Shown here piece by piece: positions 44,660-54,391 of a stretch of 64,000 nucleotides of DNA. Source of the stretch: Algoriphagus halophilus (GTDB taxonomy: Bacteria > Bacteroidota > Bacteroidia > Cytophagales > Cyclobacteriaceae); contig NZ_FSRC01000001.1 in the NCBI RefSeq assembly GCF_900129785.1, forward strand, positions 1,426,001 to 1,490,000, written 5' to 3'. The notes below the pieces were generated by a model, which did no database searches, was not told the origin of the DNA, and was given only the letters and a program-made list of their open reading frames with translations. A program made the translations under genes and the position numbers. Position 1 is the stretch's first letter; each line of letters opens with the position of its first letter.

Positions 44660-47600
44660 ATGCATTCAACTTTACAAGTTTCTAAAATCATTTGTGCTTC
44701 GGCATGTATGATTGTTTGGACTGGATTAGTAAGTCCAACACACCTCAGCGCCAAGGGATTGGAAAATAAGGGGTGGCTAAGAACTGACGCAGCAGTTACC
44801 AGTAATCTGGAAATTAAACAAGCAATTTCAGGGGTCATTTCAGATGAGACAGGTACACCTATGCCTGGGGCGACCGTCCGGATCAAAGGAACCAATAATG
44901 GTACCATTACCGATTTGGACGGGAAATTTTCAATAGAGGCTGAAGAAGGTGCCATTCTTCAAATTTCCTATGTAGGCTATCTTTTACAAGAGATTACAGT
45001 AGGTAATCAATCTTCTTTAACTATTCAATTGGAGCCGGATGCTCAGCAATTGGATGAATTGGTCGTAGTAGGATATGGAACCCAAAAGCGATCCGATGTC
45101 ACTGGAGCGATTGGGTCAGTGAAAAGCGAAGATTTTAACAAAGGTGTCATTACTAACCCGGTTGATTTATTGCAAGGCAAAATGGCAGGGGTAAATATTA
45201 CTTCCACTAGTGGTGAACCGGGAGCTACACAGAATGTAATCATTAGAGGTATCGGTAGTTTACGTTCAGGAACGCAACCACTTTATGTGATTGATGGCTT
45301 TTTATTGGATAATTCCTCTACTGGGATAGCTGCCAACCCACTAAGCTTTTTGAATCCTGGTGATATTGCAAGTATCGAGGTTTTGAAAGATGCCAGTGCC
45401 ACTGCACTTTATGGTTCTAGAGCCTCTAATGGGGTAGTGGTAATTACTACCAAAAAAGGGAAAGCAGGAACATCTCAGATCAATTTATCTGCATCTACAG
45501 CTTGGTCTTCCATGGCGAAAAAGATCGATGTATTCAGTGCCGACGAGTTTCGTCGACAAGTAGTAGGAGCAGGGGGGAATTTAGAAGATTTTGGAGGCAA
45601 TACCGATTGGCAAGATGAATTGACGCAGGTAGGCTTTTCAAAAGATATTAATTTCTCCATGAGTGGGGCCAATACGGAGAATTTTTCCTACTTCACTTCC
45701 GTAGGCTACCAGAATCAGGAAGGGATTTTGAAGAACTCAAATCTCGAGCGTTTCTCCGGTAAATTAAATATGAACCAAAAAGCGTTCAACGGCAGATTAA
45801 TCGTAGACTACAACCTCACAGCCTCTCATACTGAAAACTTAAGGCCAAGCATCACTTCTACCATCAGTGATATGTTGAGTTTGAACCCTACCATCCCTAC
45901 CTATACAGATGGTGAACCTACCTTATTGAATACCAATGCCCTCAATCCTCTAAAGAGATATGAGTTGTATAGTGATATGGCAGCAAATAACCGGATTTTG
46001 GGAACCATTTCCCCTTCTTTTGAAATCCTAGATGGGCTGACTTATAAACTCAATCTTGGCGTGGATTATTCTTCCACCAATCGTTACCAGCAATACAAAC
46101 CTTATACCGCTGTCATCAATGAATCCAATATTTCAGATGGAACCCTGGATGAATCGATCAGTAATAATGTGAATCAATTGGTAGAGAATACCTTGACCTA
46201 TAACTGGAATAATTACCTGCATAATTTGACTGTATTGGCGGGTCATTCATACCAGACATTTTTAGATCAATATAGAGCAACTTCTTACAGAGGTTTTGCA
46301 GATAACAACATCGAACCTAGGTTTCAAGATCATAATAGTACTAGCGAATATCCTACTACGGTTAGCTCTGCTGCTATTAAAAATGAATTGCAGTCTTTCT
46401 TTGGCCGGTTGAATTACGTGTATGCAGATAAGTATTTGTTTACAGCAACCTTCCGAGCGGATGGGTCCTCCAAATTCGGTGAAAATAATAAATACGGGTA
46501 CTTCCCTTCTTTTGCCTTGGGATGGAATGTGAGTAAAGAAGATTTCATGGCCAATTCTGCTTTCAACAACTTGAAAGTTCGTGCGAGTTGGGGACAAACA
46601 GGAAATCAGGAAATTCCTTCCAAAATCACAAAAGCGAGTTATTCTGAAGATAGGTTGTCTACTGGCTCAGGAAGTTTAAATACCTATCCAATTGATACAG
46701 ATGGTAACTCCTTGGATAATTATCCATATGGAATCGTGTTCACCCGATTGGCAAATCCTGATTTGCAATGGGAAGTTTCCACTCAAATAGATTTGGGGAT
46801 AGACTTCGCGTTGTTTGATTCTAGAATCACAGGTACAGTGGATTATTTCAACAAAGTATCTTCCAATATTTTATTGGAGGTGGTTCCGGCCGATCCTGTG
46901 CAGCCAACATCGACTTATTGGGACAATATTAAAGACATGAAGATCCATAATAGCGGGGTGGAATTGGCTTTAGATTACAACAGTGATATCCAGCGGGACT
47001 TCTCATATACCATTGGAGGTAATGTCACTTTTATCAATAATGTGGTAAAAGATTCTCCTTATTCTGTATTGACTACGGGAGCAGCTCAAGGAGCGGGTCA
47101 GACAGGGGCTACCATTAATGGATATATCAATAATGAGCCAATTGGTGCTTTCTATATGCTGCAATTTGACGGAATCGGAGAGGATGGATTGAATAGATTT
47201 AAAGATATCAATGGAGATGGTCAAGTATTGGATGATGATCGAACTGTGGTAGGAAGTGCGATTCCAAAAGTCATCTACGGCATTCATACCAACTTCCAAT
47301 ACAAGGCATTTGACTTAAGCCTGAATTTCAATGGTACTTCTGGAAATAAAATCTACAATCATACCACTATGTCCTTATTTACCAAGGCACAACTTTCCAG
47401 ATCCAATAACACTACTGATTTCGCAGTAGAATATCCTGAAGAGTCTTTCAACAATTCAAATACCGTTTCTACCAGATTCTTGGAAGATGGTTCCTTCTTC
47501 AGGTTGAACAATGCAACCCTAGGCTATAACCTAAATACCCAGCAGGTTGGATTACAAAATGCATTTCAGAATATACGACTATCAGTAACTGGCCAAAACC

Positions 47601-47743
47601 TGTTTGTGATCACCAATTATTCCGGGTTTGATCCTGAGGTCAATACAGGATCTACTTCTGGTGGAATCCAAACCTTTGGCGTGGATCGCTTTACCTACCC
47701 TAGAGCCAGAACCTTTTCAATTAACCTGAATTTAACCTTCTAA
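44660..47743 (+). CDS. SusC/RagA-type TonB-dependent outer-membrane receptor
   Basis: The 1027-residue outer-membrane receptor imports a polymer or oligomer captured by its SusD partner. After an N-terminal export segment there is a carboxypeptidase-like regulatory domain (about residues 54-125, ISGVISDETGTPMPGATVR), the TonB box region and plug (VVVGYGTQKRSDVTGAIG then GIGSLRSGTQPLYVIDGF) and the barrel (about 290-1027). The SusC/RagA marker YGSRASNGVVVITTKKG is present. The C-terminus is aromatic (LNLTF). The susD gene follows 45 bases downstream in the same direction. No ECF sigma/anti-sigma pair is nearby. Confidence 0.95.
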   Translation: MHSTLQVSKIICASACMIVWTGLVSPTHLSAKGLENKGWLRTDAAVTSNLEIKQAISGVISDETGTPMPGATVRIKGTNNGTITDLDGKFSIEAEEGAILQISYVGYLLQEITVGNQSSLTIQLEPDAQQLDELVVVGYGTQKRSDVTGAIGSVKSEDFNKGVITNPVDLLQGKMAGVNITSTSGEPGATQNVIIRGIGSLRSGTQPLYVIDGFLLDNSSTGIAANPLSFLNPGDIASIEVLKDASATALYGSRASNGVVVITTKKGKAGTSQINLSASTAWSSMAKKIDVFSADEFRRQVVGAGGNLEDFGGNTDWQDELTQVGFSKDINFSMSGANTENFSYFTSVGYQNQEGILKNSNLERFSGKLNMNQKAFNGRLIVDYNLTASHTENLRPSITSTISDMLSLNPTIPTYTDGEPTLLNTNALNPLKRYELYSDMAANNRILGTISPSFEILDGLTYKLNLGVDYSSTNRYQQYKPYTAVINESNISDGTLDESISNNVNQLVENTLTYNWNNYLHNLTVLAGHSYQTFLDQYRATSYRGFADNNIEPRFQDHNSTSEYPTTVSSAAIKNELQSFFGRLNYVYADKYLFTATFRADGSSKFGENNKYGYFPSFALGWNVSKEDFMANSAFNNLKVRASWGQTGNQEIPSKITKASYSEDRLSTGSGSLNTYPIDTDGNSLDNYPYGIVFTRLANPDLQWEVSTQIDLGIDFALFDSRITGTVDYFNKVSSNILLEVVPADPVQPTSTYWDNIKDMKIHNSGVELALDYNSDIQRDFSYTIGGNVTFINNVVKDSPYSVLTTGAAQGAGQTGATINGYINNEPIGAFYMLQFDGIGEDGLNRFKDINGDGQVLDDDRTVVGSAIPKVIYGIHTNFQYKAFDLSLNFNGTSGNKIYNHTTMSLFTKAQLSRSNNTTDFAVEYPEESFNNSNTVSTRFLEDGSFFRLNNATLGYNLNTQQVGLQNAFQNIRLSVTGQNLFVITNYSGFDPEVNTGSTSGGIQTFGVDRFTYPRARTFSINLNLTF

Positions 47744-47788
47744 AAATCAAGTGATTGAATATTAATTCATTGCGAAAATCATAATCAG

Positions 47789-49534
47789 ATGAAAAAGAAT
47801 AGATTTTATAAATTGTTACCCATTGCCGCATTTCTTTGCGGATTCCTTAGCTGTACTAATTTGGACGAGGAGATTCTTGATGAGTCTTTGACAGGAACCG
47901 GAGAGGCTGAAATTGTCAGTGGTTCTATTGCTCCAGTTTACGGGCTTCTTCGCCAAGTATGGATGCATACCGTAAATTTTGGACTTCAGGAAGTGGCTTC
48001 AGATGAAGGAATCCTACCTTATAGAGGTGGAACAGACTGGTTTGACGGCGGTAAATTTATTGCGGTTCACCAACACTTGATGACTCCCGGTAATGGCTTG
48101 GTTGGGGATGCCTGGACTTACATCACGCTGACCTTGTCAAGAGCAGTATTGGCAGAAGAACGATTGAAATTGGAAGTGGAAAATGGGAATTCTTCTGCAC
48201 AAGGTCCTTTGTATGAAATGATTGCCATGAAAGCCTATTTAAACATGTTGGCGTTGGATAACTGGGGATTGGTTTTCAAAAAGGACAACTCTGATGATCT
48301 TTCAGAAATTTTAAGAGGGGAGGATGCCGTTCAATACCTAGAGACAGAACTTCTTTCCGTAGTGGATGTCTTAGGTAGCGATAAAGGTCATGGAAGAATG
48401 AACAAATATGCGGTGAAGGCTTTATTGGCTAGACTCTATTTGAATGCTGCTGTTTACCGAGATCCATATGGTACACCTGAATTTAAAACTTCCGATATGG
48501 ATAAAGTGATTCAGTATACCGGGGAGATCATCAATGGTCCCTATTCCTTGTCTCCTGAGTATTTTGAATTGTTTAATGACGACAATGATACCAATCCAGA
48601 AATCATCTTTGCCTTGGATCAAAGAGGGGTGCTTCAGACAGAGCATAGCAGATGGGCTTATTGGTCCATTTCTGGAGATCAGGTTCCCAGACCGGAATTC
48701 CCAAGTACCAGAGGAACTGATGCGGTGGCAGCTACACCTGATTTCTTCCAGACTTGGGTAGATGCTTATGGAGAGGTAGATCCAGCAGAAGCAGATGCCC
48801 GTTTCTTCCAAGAAAATACGGTTATCCCTGATGAATTAAGGGATTTAACAGGTGTCAATCCCACCAATGATGCAGACCATTATTATGGGGTGGAAGCAAG
48901 TGATTTTGAAATAGATAGGGGGATTTTGAGAAATGTCATTTGGGGCCCAAGAAAGGATGAGAGTGGGAATATTATGACCACAGATGATGGAAAAGTAAGG
49001 ATTTACCCCATTATCAACAGAAGAAGCAGCGGTGCAAATATCCGATATGTGGACCATACACTTCAAGTAGACTTTAGCAATGAAGGAAGTTTACACAACA
49101 CGGGATACAGATTTTCAAAATATCAGTTTAGTCGTACTGCCCCAAACTGTTGTAGTAATAGCAGCGTGGATATTGTTTTGATTCGTTTGGGAGAAGTATA
49201 CTTAATGAGTGCTGAAGCCAAATTAAGAAAAGGTGATGTAGCTGGAGCCTTGGCAGATGTCAATACCCTGAGAACTTCTAGAAATGCTCGTCCTGCTCAG
49301 ACTCCTGCTCCTTTGAGTTCCATTGATTTGGATGTGCTGTTCAGAGAAAGTGGATTTGAACTATACTGGGAAGGACATCGAAGAGTTTATCAAATACGAT
49401 TTGGTAAATATGAGGATAGCTGGACTGAAAAGACCAATGCTGATGTATATAAAAGACTGTTTCCACTTCCACAAAAAGCCATGGATGGAGCTTCCAGTGA
49501 ATCCGGATTCTTGGTTCAAAATCCAGGTTATTAA
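47789..49534 (+). CDS. SusD/RagB-type nutrient-binding outer-membrane lipoprotein
   Basis: The 581-residue lipoprotein has an export signal (MKKNRFYKLLPIAAFLCGFL) ending at SC23, and acts as a lid on the SusC barrel. SusD features include the TPR-like helical region and the C-terminal RLGEVYLMSAEAKLRKGD and FRESGFELYWEGHRR motifs. The ligand is not known: no glycoside hydrolase lies in the window, while two phosphoesterase genes converge on this pair. A terminator hairpin follows. Confidence 0.94.
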   Translation: MKKNRFYKLLPIAAFLCGFLSCTNLDEEILDESLTGTGEAEIVSGSIAPVYGLLRQVWMHTVNFGLQEVASDEGILPYRGGTDWFDGGKFIAVHQHLMTPGNGLVGDAWTYITLTLSRAVLAEERLKLEVENGNSSAQGPLYEMIAMKAYLNMLALDNWGLVFKKDNSDDLSEILRGEDAVQYLETELLSVVDVLGSDKGHGRMNKYAVKALLARLYLNAAVYRDPYGTPEFKTSDMDKVIQYTGEIINGPYSLSPEYFELFNDDNDTNPEIIFALDQRGVLQTEHSRWAYWSISGDQVPRPEFPSTRGTDAVAATPDFFQTWVDAYGEVDPAEADARFFQENTVIPDELRDLTGVNPTNDADHYYGVEASDFEIDRGILRNVIWGPRKDESGNIMTTDDGKVRIYPIINRRSSGANIRYVDHTLQVDFSNEGSLHNTGYRFSKYQFSRTAPNCCSNSSVDIVLIRLGEVYLMSAEAKLRKGDVAGALADVNTLRTSRNARPAQTPAPLSSIDLDVLFRESGFELYWEGHRRVYQIRFGKYEDSWTEKTNADVYKRLFPLPQKAMDGASSESGFLVQNPGY

Positions 49535-49559
49535 ACTTCTCTACCTATAAAAAATCAAA

Positions 49560-49592
49560 AGCCGATGGGATTTCTCATCGGCTATTTTTTTT
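49560..49592 (+). terminator. Terminator after the SusC/SusD pair
   Basis: AGCCGATG (49560-49567) pairs with CATCGGCT (49576-49583) around an eight-base loop, followed by a run of eight T. The T-rich other strand may also help terminate the convergent phosphoesterase operon. Confidence 0.9.
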
Positions 49593-49686
49593 GGTGATCG
49601 TAGTTGTAATCTCACCAAATTCCAGATTTAGGTAAGAAATTCAAAAGCATTTCTTGCTGCTCACTAACTAGAGTTTTGTCAGGTTT

Positions 49687-51510
49687 TTAATCCTTCTTTT
49701 CAATGGTCTTTTGATGAAGATCTATCTGGAAATGATCAGCAGGAAGTGAATAGAAAAGTTTTTGGAATATGCCAATAAACTGTGCCAATTGCCAGCTTAA
49801 GCTTTTTTCCTCTGTGTGCCTAGTGTCCACTTGAGCAGAAAATAAGGATTGATAGAAAGTAATTCGATCGGATGGAATTAATTTCTTTCCTAGTTCATCT
49901 CCATTTTTCAGCAAGTAAAAATCCTCGATCATTTGGGGGGTTCCAGAAAGTGGGTATTCCGTTGGACTTAATTTTTTTGATAAGAAAAGGGCTCCTTCTT
50001 TTAAATCCATTTTACTCCAATTCAATAATTCTTCTTCGTTCATGGTTTGCAATAAGGCAACTAGGCTTTTTGGCCAATCAGAAGGAATAAACCTGGATTT
50101 TGTCAATTCTTTCAAATGGTTTTTGGTATAGGCTGCATAGTCTTTGGAGGCTAGGATGGTACTGTCCCAAATTCCAGGGCGTTGATTTTCCAGCAACCAG
50201 CGATGTTCCATCCTATATAAATCAAAGAATTCATTCATATGGTCCACTTCGTTGAGCGGGATGGTTTGGATCTCAAACTGGTTTTGTCCGGTTTTTTGAA
50301 TGGTTTTATAGGCCGCAGGAAATGCAGCTAAGGAAGGTACTTGAATATTATACAACGTGTTATTGCTTAGTTGATCCTGATAGATTCCTGTATCATTGAT
50401 GTGCATATGGCCCGCAAAATGAAGTTGCAGACCGGTCGCAGCGTATTGCTGGCTTGTTTCCGAGCTAGGAACTCTTGCTAATTGAAACTTCTCTTGCCCA
50501 AATAAGGACTTCATTTCTTCGGAAGCTCCATCGTGAAATTCTACTAATGGATAGTGACTAAAAGAAATCAAGGTTTTATGTCGCTTTTTAGCCTCTGCCA
50601 CCACCTTTTGAATCCAGTCCAACTGATGCTTTTTATAAATGGAAGCCTGATTAAAACCTATTGAAGAACCGTTCCAATTGCCATTTTCTGATGAAGTGTA
50701 AACATTTCCATCTAATGCCAGTAGCCAAATTCCTTCCGTGGGTTCTACCACATAGCTGGCATCAGGTAATAAACCTTCACTACCATCTATTGAGTACATT
50801 CTATTCTCTAATGTTGAATTGGTTTTCGTCTTTTCAAATTCATAATGATCATAGTCTAATTCCTCAAAGGGGTGTGCCCAAAAAAGGTCGTCTGGATGAG
50901 GGAAGAAACCAAAATCAGCAAGTGCCTGTGTGATTTCAGGATATCCCCAATAATTGATCTGATCGGATTTTGCCACTGTAGTTGATTGAAAAAAATCCGT
51001 CGAACCCGCAATGGCTTGTTCCGCACCATTCACTCCCAAAAAATCCCTTTTTCCTGCTATTCCTCCAAATGGTTTAACAGGATCATGGTTTCCTGTTGTC
51101 AAGAAAAAACGCATTCCATTGTCTCTTGAATATTGGTCAAGAATTGATTTCAAGGCCATCACATTCATAGGTTGCCCGTCATCTGTAAAGTCACCAGGGA
51201 GGACTACCCACCGAATTCCTTTCTGCTTTAGATCTTCCAGTGCCTGAATGAATGCGAAGTAGTTTTCATTGAAAAGCCGGGTAGAATTCAACTGACTCTT
51301 CATCGTGCGTATCGTGGCAAACTTTCCATTTCTTGGATTTAAAACGCCCTTAAACTCTTTGGAATGAAGGTCTGCATAAACATCTTGAAGATGCACATCA
51401 GAGAGGAACGCAATGGTTTGATCTCCAGTTTGGCCAAGTGATAATTGAGTGGAGCAGGCTAAGGTAAATGCAGCTCCGAGAATGGTAGGTATGAGTGGGT
51501 ATTTATTCAA
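49687..51510 (-). CDS. Exported calcineurin-like metallophosphoesterase
   Basis: The 607-residue exported protein has an N-terminal signal with a relaxed lipobox (FTLACS). The metallophosphoesterase motifs run in order: FLSDVHL (D-x-H), VVLPGDFTDDG (GD-x-x-D), TTGNHDP (GNHD) and HFAGHMHIN (GHxH) plus SFSHYPLVE. It binds two metal ions and hydrolyses phosphomonoesters or phosphodiesters. The C-terminal 200 residues are helical and not familiar. Its start overlaps the stop of the upstream phospholipase-like gene by four bases, so they form an operon. It converges on the SusC/SusD pair. Confidence 0.9.
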   Translation of the reverse strand: MNKYPLIPTILGAAFTLACSTQLSLGQTGDQTIAFLSDVHLQDVYADLHSKEFKGVLNPRNGKFATIRTMKSQLNSTRLFNENYFAFIQALEDLKQKGIRWVVLPGDFTDDGQPMNVMALKSILDQYSRDNGMRFFLTTGNHDPVKPFGGIAGKRDFLGVNGAEQAIAGSTDFFQSTTVAKSDQINYWGYPEITQALADFGFFPHPDDLFWAHPFEELDYDHYEFEKTKTNSTLENRMYSIDGSEGLLPDASYVVEPTEGIWLLALDGNVYTSSENGNWNGSSIGFNQASIYKKHQLDWIQKVVAEAKKRHKTLISFSHYPLVEFHDGASEEMKSLFGQEKFQLARVPSSETSQQYAATGLQLHFAGHMHINDTGIYQDQLSNNTLYNIQVPSLAAFPAAYKTIQKTGQNQFEIQTIPLNEVDHMNEFFDLYRMEHRWLLENQRPGIWDSTILASKDYAAYTKNHLKELTKSRFIPSDWPKSLVALLQTMNEEELLNWSKMDLKEGALFLSKKLSPTEYPLSGTPQMIEDFYLLKNGDELGKKLIPSDRITFYQSLFSAQVDTRHTEEKSLSWQLAQFIGIFQKLFYSLPADHFQIDLHQKTIEKKD

Positions 51511-52601
51511 AATATAAAACTGTATTTCGGGTTCTTGACCAAAACTGGGTTTGGTCTTTCATATTCGTTGGATTCGAAAATAACTTTATAATTGGATTTG
51601 AAGAAGGTGGAAGGCATGTAATAATCTGTGGAGATTACCTGAGCCCCTGATGCCTTCGCTTTTTCAAAGGTGGAGTAATCCTCTGACCTTGCCTCTTTGG
51701 TATCAGAATCTGCGCGAGTTCGGATGAGGTACCCTTTTTCGACAAGGGCTCGAATGTATGCTTCATCTTTTTTCGCATTGTTGATGATCCTAAATCCGGC
51801 AGTGGGATTTCCTTCTTTTTTATTGACAAATAGGACTGCATCTTTCAAGTCAGGTTTGGCAAGTAAGTAACGGTCAATTTTTTCTTCATTTTCATCTAAG
51901 ACAAAAAGAAATTTTCCTCTGACATCTTCCAATTCTGGCCAATTTCCTGCTAGCACAGCAGTTTCCAGATTTGGGAATTCTCCCTTTACCATATCTGGAG
52001 TAATAAGATGGTCCATACCCAAGTGAGTCCTGATTTCTAGATCGATGCTATCCAAGGCCGAGGAGGAAAATGGTAGGACTTCCTGCGTTCCAGGGATATT
52101 TCCATCTTTGGCATTGATCAAAATAAATATAGGGGTGTGATTCGGATGTTGCTCACTCCAGTTTTTTAATGCTTTCAAAGCATCCGCAAACAATAAATAG
52201 TGAGATTGGAAATCTAAATCCTGTACATGGAAAAGCTTAAGGCCTGGTTTTGCCAGGGCATGCGTGGGATCGTAATCAGGAATTTTCCCACCTGCAGCTT
52301 TGATGATTTCCAATCCTTTGGGGTTGGAATACCTTCCTCCTTGTGGATCATGAAATACATCCAATTCCAGGTTTCTTAATCCCATATCCAATTGGGATTC
52401 TAATGGAATATGAGCATAGGCCAAGCTATTTGAAGCAGCCGGGTTTACTTTAGATAGGTATTCCAATAATTCTGGAGCCATTTTGCTTTTATAGCTATTA
52501 TGGCTTCCTATCACCTGAATTTCATTCAGTTTTTGAGCGGAAATCTGGTAGTTTAGGAAAATGCAAAATGTAAATAAGAACAGGGTAGAATAAGATTTCA
52601 T
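51507..52601 (-). CDS. Exported phosphatidylinositol-specific phospholipase C-like protein
   Basis: From ATG at 52601 the protein has 364 residues with a signal peptide (MKSYSTLFLFTFCIFLNYQI, then SAQK). The catalytic domain resembles the calcium-dependent PI-PLC X family: VIGSHNSYKSKM (first catalytic His region) and RNLELDVFHDPQGG (second His and acidic metal ligands). It would release inositol phosphate head groups or hydrolyse related glycerophosphodiesters. A seven-residue longer start at 52622 is possible but less signal-like. Its stop overlaps the phosphoesterase start by four bases. Confidence 0.85.
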   Translation of the reverse strand: MKSYSTLFLFTFCIFLNYQISAQKLNEIQVIGSHNSYKSKMAPELLEYLSKVNPAASNSLAYAHIPLESQLDMGLRNLELDVFHDPQGGRYSNPKGLEIIKAAGGKIPDYDPTHALAKPGLKLFHVQDLDFQSHYLLFADALKALKNWSEQHPNHTPIFILINAKDGNIPGTQEVLPFSSSALDSIDLEIRTHLGMDHLITPDMVKGEFPNLETAVLAGNWPELEDVRGKFLFVLDENEEKIDRYLLAKPDLKDAVLFVNKKEGNPTAGFRIINNAKKDEAYIRALVEKGYLIRTRADSDTKEARSEDYSTFEKAKASGAQVISTDYYMPSTFFKSNYKVIFESNEYERPNPVLVKNPKYSFIF

Positions 52602-52949
52602 GGTTTTTAGATTATCTCCCAAGATCCACTATTTAATAGTGAGATAAGTAAAGTCTTTTTCAACTTTATGTTATCAATTCATTTGTTCAAAGGACTGATC
52701 ACTTCCTATTGAATCGTATTTCTTTTCACTTGGATTGCCTCCATAAAGATTTACAAAAAGCATCTTCCTAAAATCGGGAATGTTTTTTCTTAATGGAATC
52801 AATAGCAGCATCCTATAGCTAACAGGAATTTTGGATGAATTCTTCAATCTGCTGACTCAATTTAAGTGTCCTTGTCATATAAAAATTATTCTTTCCGACT
52901 AATGGCTGTAAATAATCTAGAATTTATTAGTAGTTCAAATAGCTCTTTT
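52602..52949. other. 348-base intergenic region
   Basis: This AT-rich divergent region lies between the phospholipase-like gene and the thioredoxin-like lipoprotein gene. No hairpin terminator, second promoter pair or small gene is visible to me. A GTG-initiated frame (52866-52949) is in phase with the downstream gene but lacks protein character. Confidence 0.5.
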
Positions 52950-54077
52950 ATGACAGGTAAGAATACAATCAATTGGGTGATTTCTGTGGTTCTATGTTCA
53001 TTTTTTATTGCCTGCAAGCAAGACCCCATGCAGGATTTTGAGGAATCAAGAAGGAAAATGAATGAAATTGAAAATTTGAGTTTCAGCCAAACGGTTTATT
53101 ACCCGAATCCTATGGGGTTAGTGGACACCTTAAAGGTAAGCAAGGATATCAGCAGAAACCCTCAATCCATTATTGGGTATGACTTTTTAATAAAGGGTGG
53201 TGGAAGAGATGTACTTTATGAACATGGAGAATTCAAAATGGTCAACCATCAAAAAAGGGAAGTGACAATCTTTCCTTCCGATAAGACCAGTGAAAGAGAT
53301 CTTAACATCCTAAACAATCGATTTATTCAATATTCTCCATTAACCCTGGTGAATTTAGAAGACTGGTATTATTCAGGTGATACGAGTCTAAATGAGAGTA
53401 ATTATACGATGTATAAACGGGTGGATTTGGATACTGTAATCAATGAAAATAGCGTATACACGGTGTTTAGGATCTACATTCATAGTGAATCCAAATTGCC
53501 AGAGCGGTTTGAAAGAAATAATTATTATAAGGGAGAATTATCTCAAAGGGTAGTTTACGAGTATGATCAATATCGCTTTGGCACCTCCAATTCAAAATCT
53601 CAATATTCGATTCCTTCCAACTTCATTTCAGTTCCTTATGGGAGATCAACCCAAGATTTGATGATGTTGAAAAAAGGAGAAAAAGCTCCTGATTTTGAAG
53701 GGTTTGATTTAAAAAATGAATGGGTGGAAACGGGGGATTTTGCTGACCAGCAAGTATTGGTGATGTTTTCAGCTATCAATTGTGGCTATTGTAAATTGGC
53801 GATGGAATTCCTTACAGAGGAAAATATTCAATTTTCAGAGCAAATGAATTTGATCAGCTTTTATCCGGAAGACACTAAAGATCAGGTGTCTCGCTATATG
53901 AATAATTTTAACCCTTCATTTCCATTGATTGCCAATGCAGGGGAAGTAGGACAAGCTTTTGGGGTCAATGGATATCCAACCTTTTATCTGATCAACCGGA
54001 AGGGGGAAATAGAAGAAGTTGTACAGGGATTTGATCAGGATTTTTTGAATAAGTTTTTGATTAGAAAAGGATCTTAA
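52950..54077 (+). CDS. Thioredoxin-fold lipoprotein (TlpA/AhpC-like C-terminal domain)
   Basis: I start at ATG 52950, giving 375 residues with a lipoprotein signal (WVISVVLCSFFIAC, lipidated Cys22). The longer frame from GTG 52866 lacks this signature. Residues about 25-245 form a beta-rich, possibly lipid- or ligand-binding domain that I do not recognise. Residues about 250-375 form a redoxin domain: KAPDFEGFDLKNEW, the catalytic CGYC at C278-C281, and the cis-Pro turn GYPTFYLINRKG. It faces the periplasm and probably reduces or isomerises thiols. It is a lone gene, with a large gap on both sides. Confidence 0.8.
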   Translation: MTGKNTINWVISVVLCSFFIACKQDPMQDFEESRRKMNEIENLSFSQTVYYPNPMGLVDTLKVSKDISRNPQSIIGYDFLIKGGGRDVLYEHGEFKMVNHQKREVTIFPSDKTSERDLNILNNRFIQYSPLTLVNLEDWYYSGDTSLNESNYTMYKRVDLDTVINENSVYTVFRIYIHSESKLPERFERNNYYKGELSQRVVYEYDQYRFGTSNSKSQYSIPSNFISVPYGRSTQDLMMLKKGEKAPDFEGFDLKNEWVETGDFADQQVLVMFSAINCGYCKLAMEFLTEENIQFSEQMNLISFYPEDTKDQVSRYMNNFNPSFPLIANAGEVGQAFGVNGYPTFYLINRKGEIEEVVQGFDQDFLNKFLIRKGS

Positions 54078-54391
54078 ACCGCCTGTAAACCTATTACAAG
54101 AATTGGGGTTTTTGCTGAATTTTCATCAATGAAGCTACTTCATAAAATTACAAACAGGTAGAATTTGTCTTTAGTATTTTGCACGGATTTTAACGTTTAT
54201 GGATTGAGTTATATATTCCCCAAGGGTACAAGCTGGAAACCGAAGTCAGTAGGTTTCATATAAGAAACAATGTTTAAGGGTATCTTAATTTCTGTTACCT
54301 ACTCAATTGAACTTGGCCTATTCTCCAAAGTACTTTACTGTTCCATACATAAACTAGGGCATTTTAAATCCCCTTGAACAAAGATTTTCAA
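54078..54391. other. 314-base intergenic region, no recognisable gene
   Basis: The stretch lies between convergent ends of the thioredoxin-like gene and the S41 peptidase gene. No strong hairpin, promoter or open frame is evident. Confidence 0.5.
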
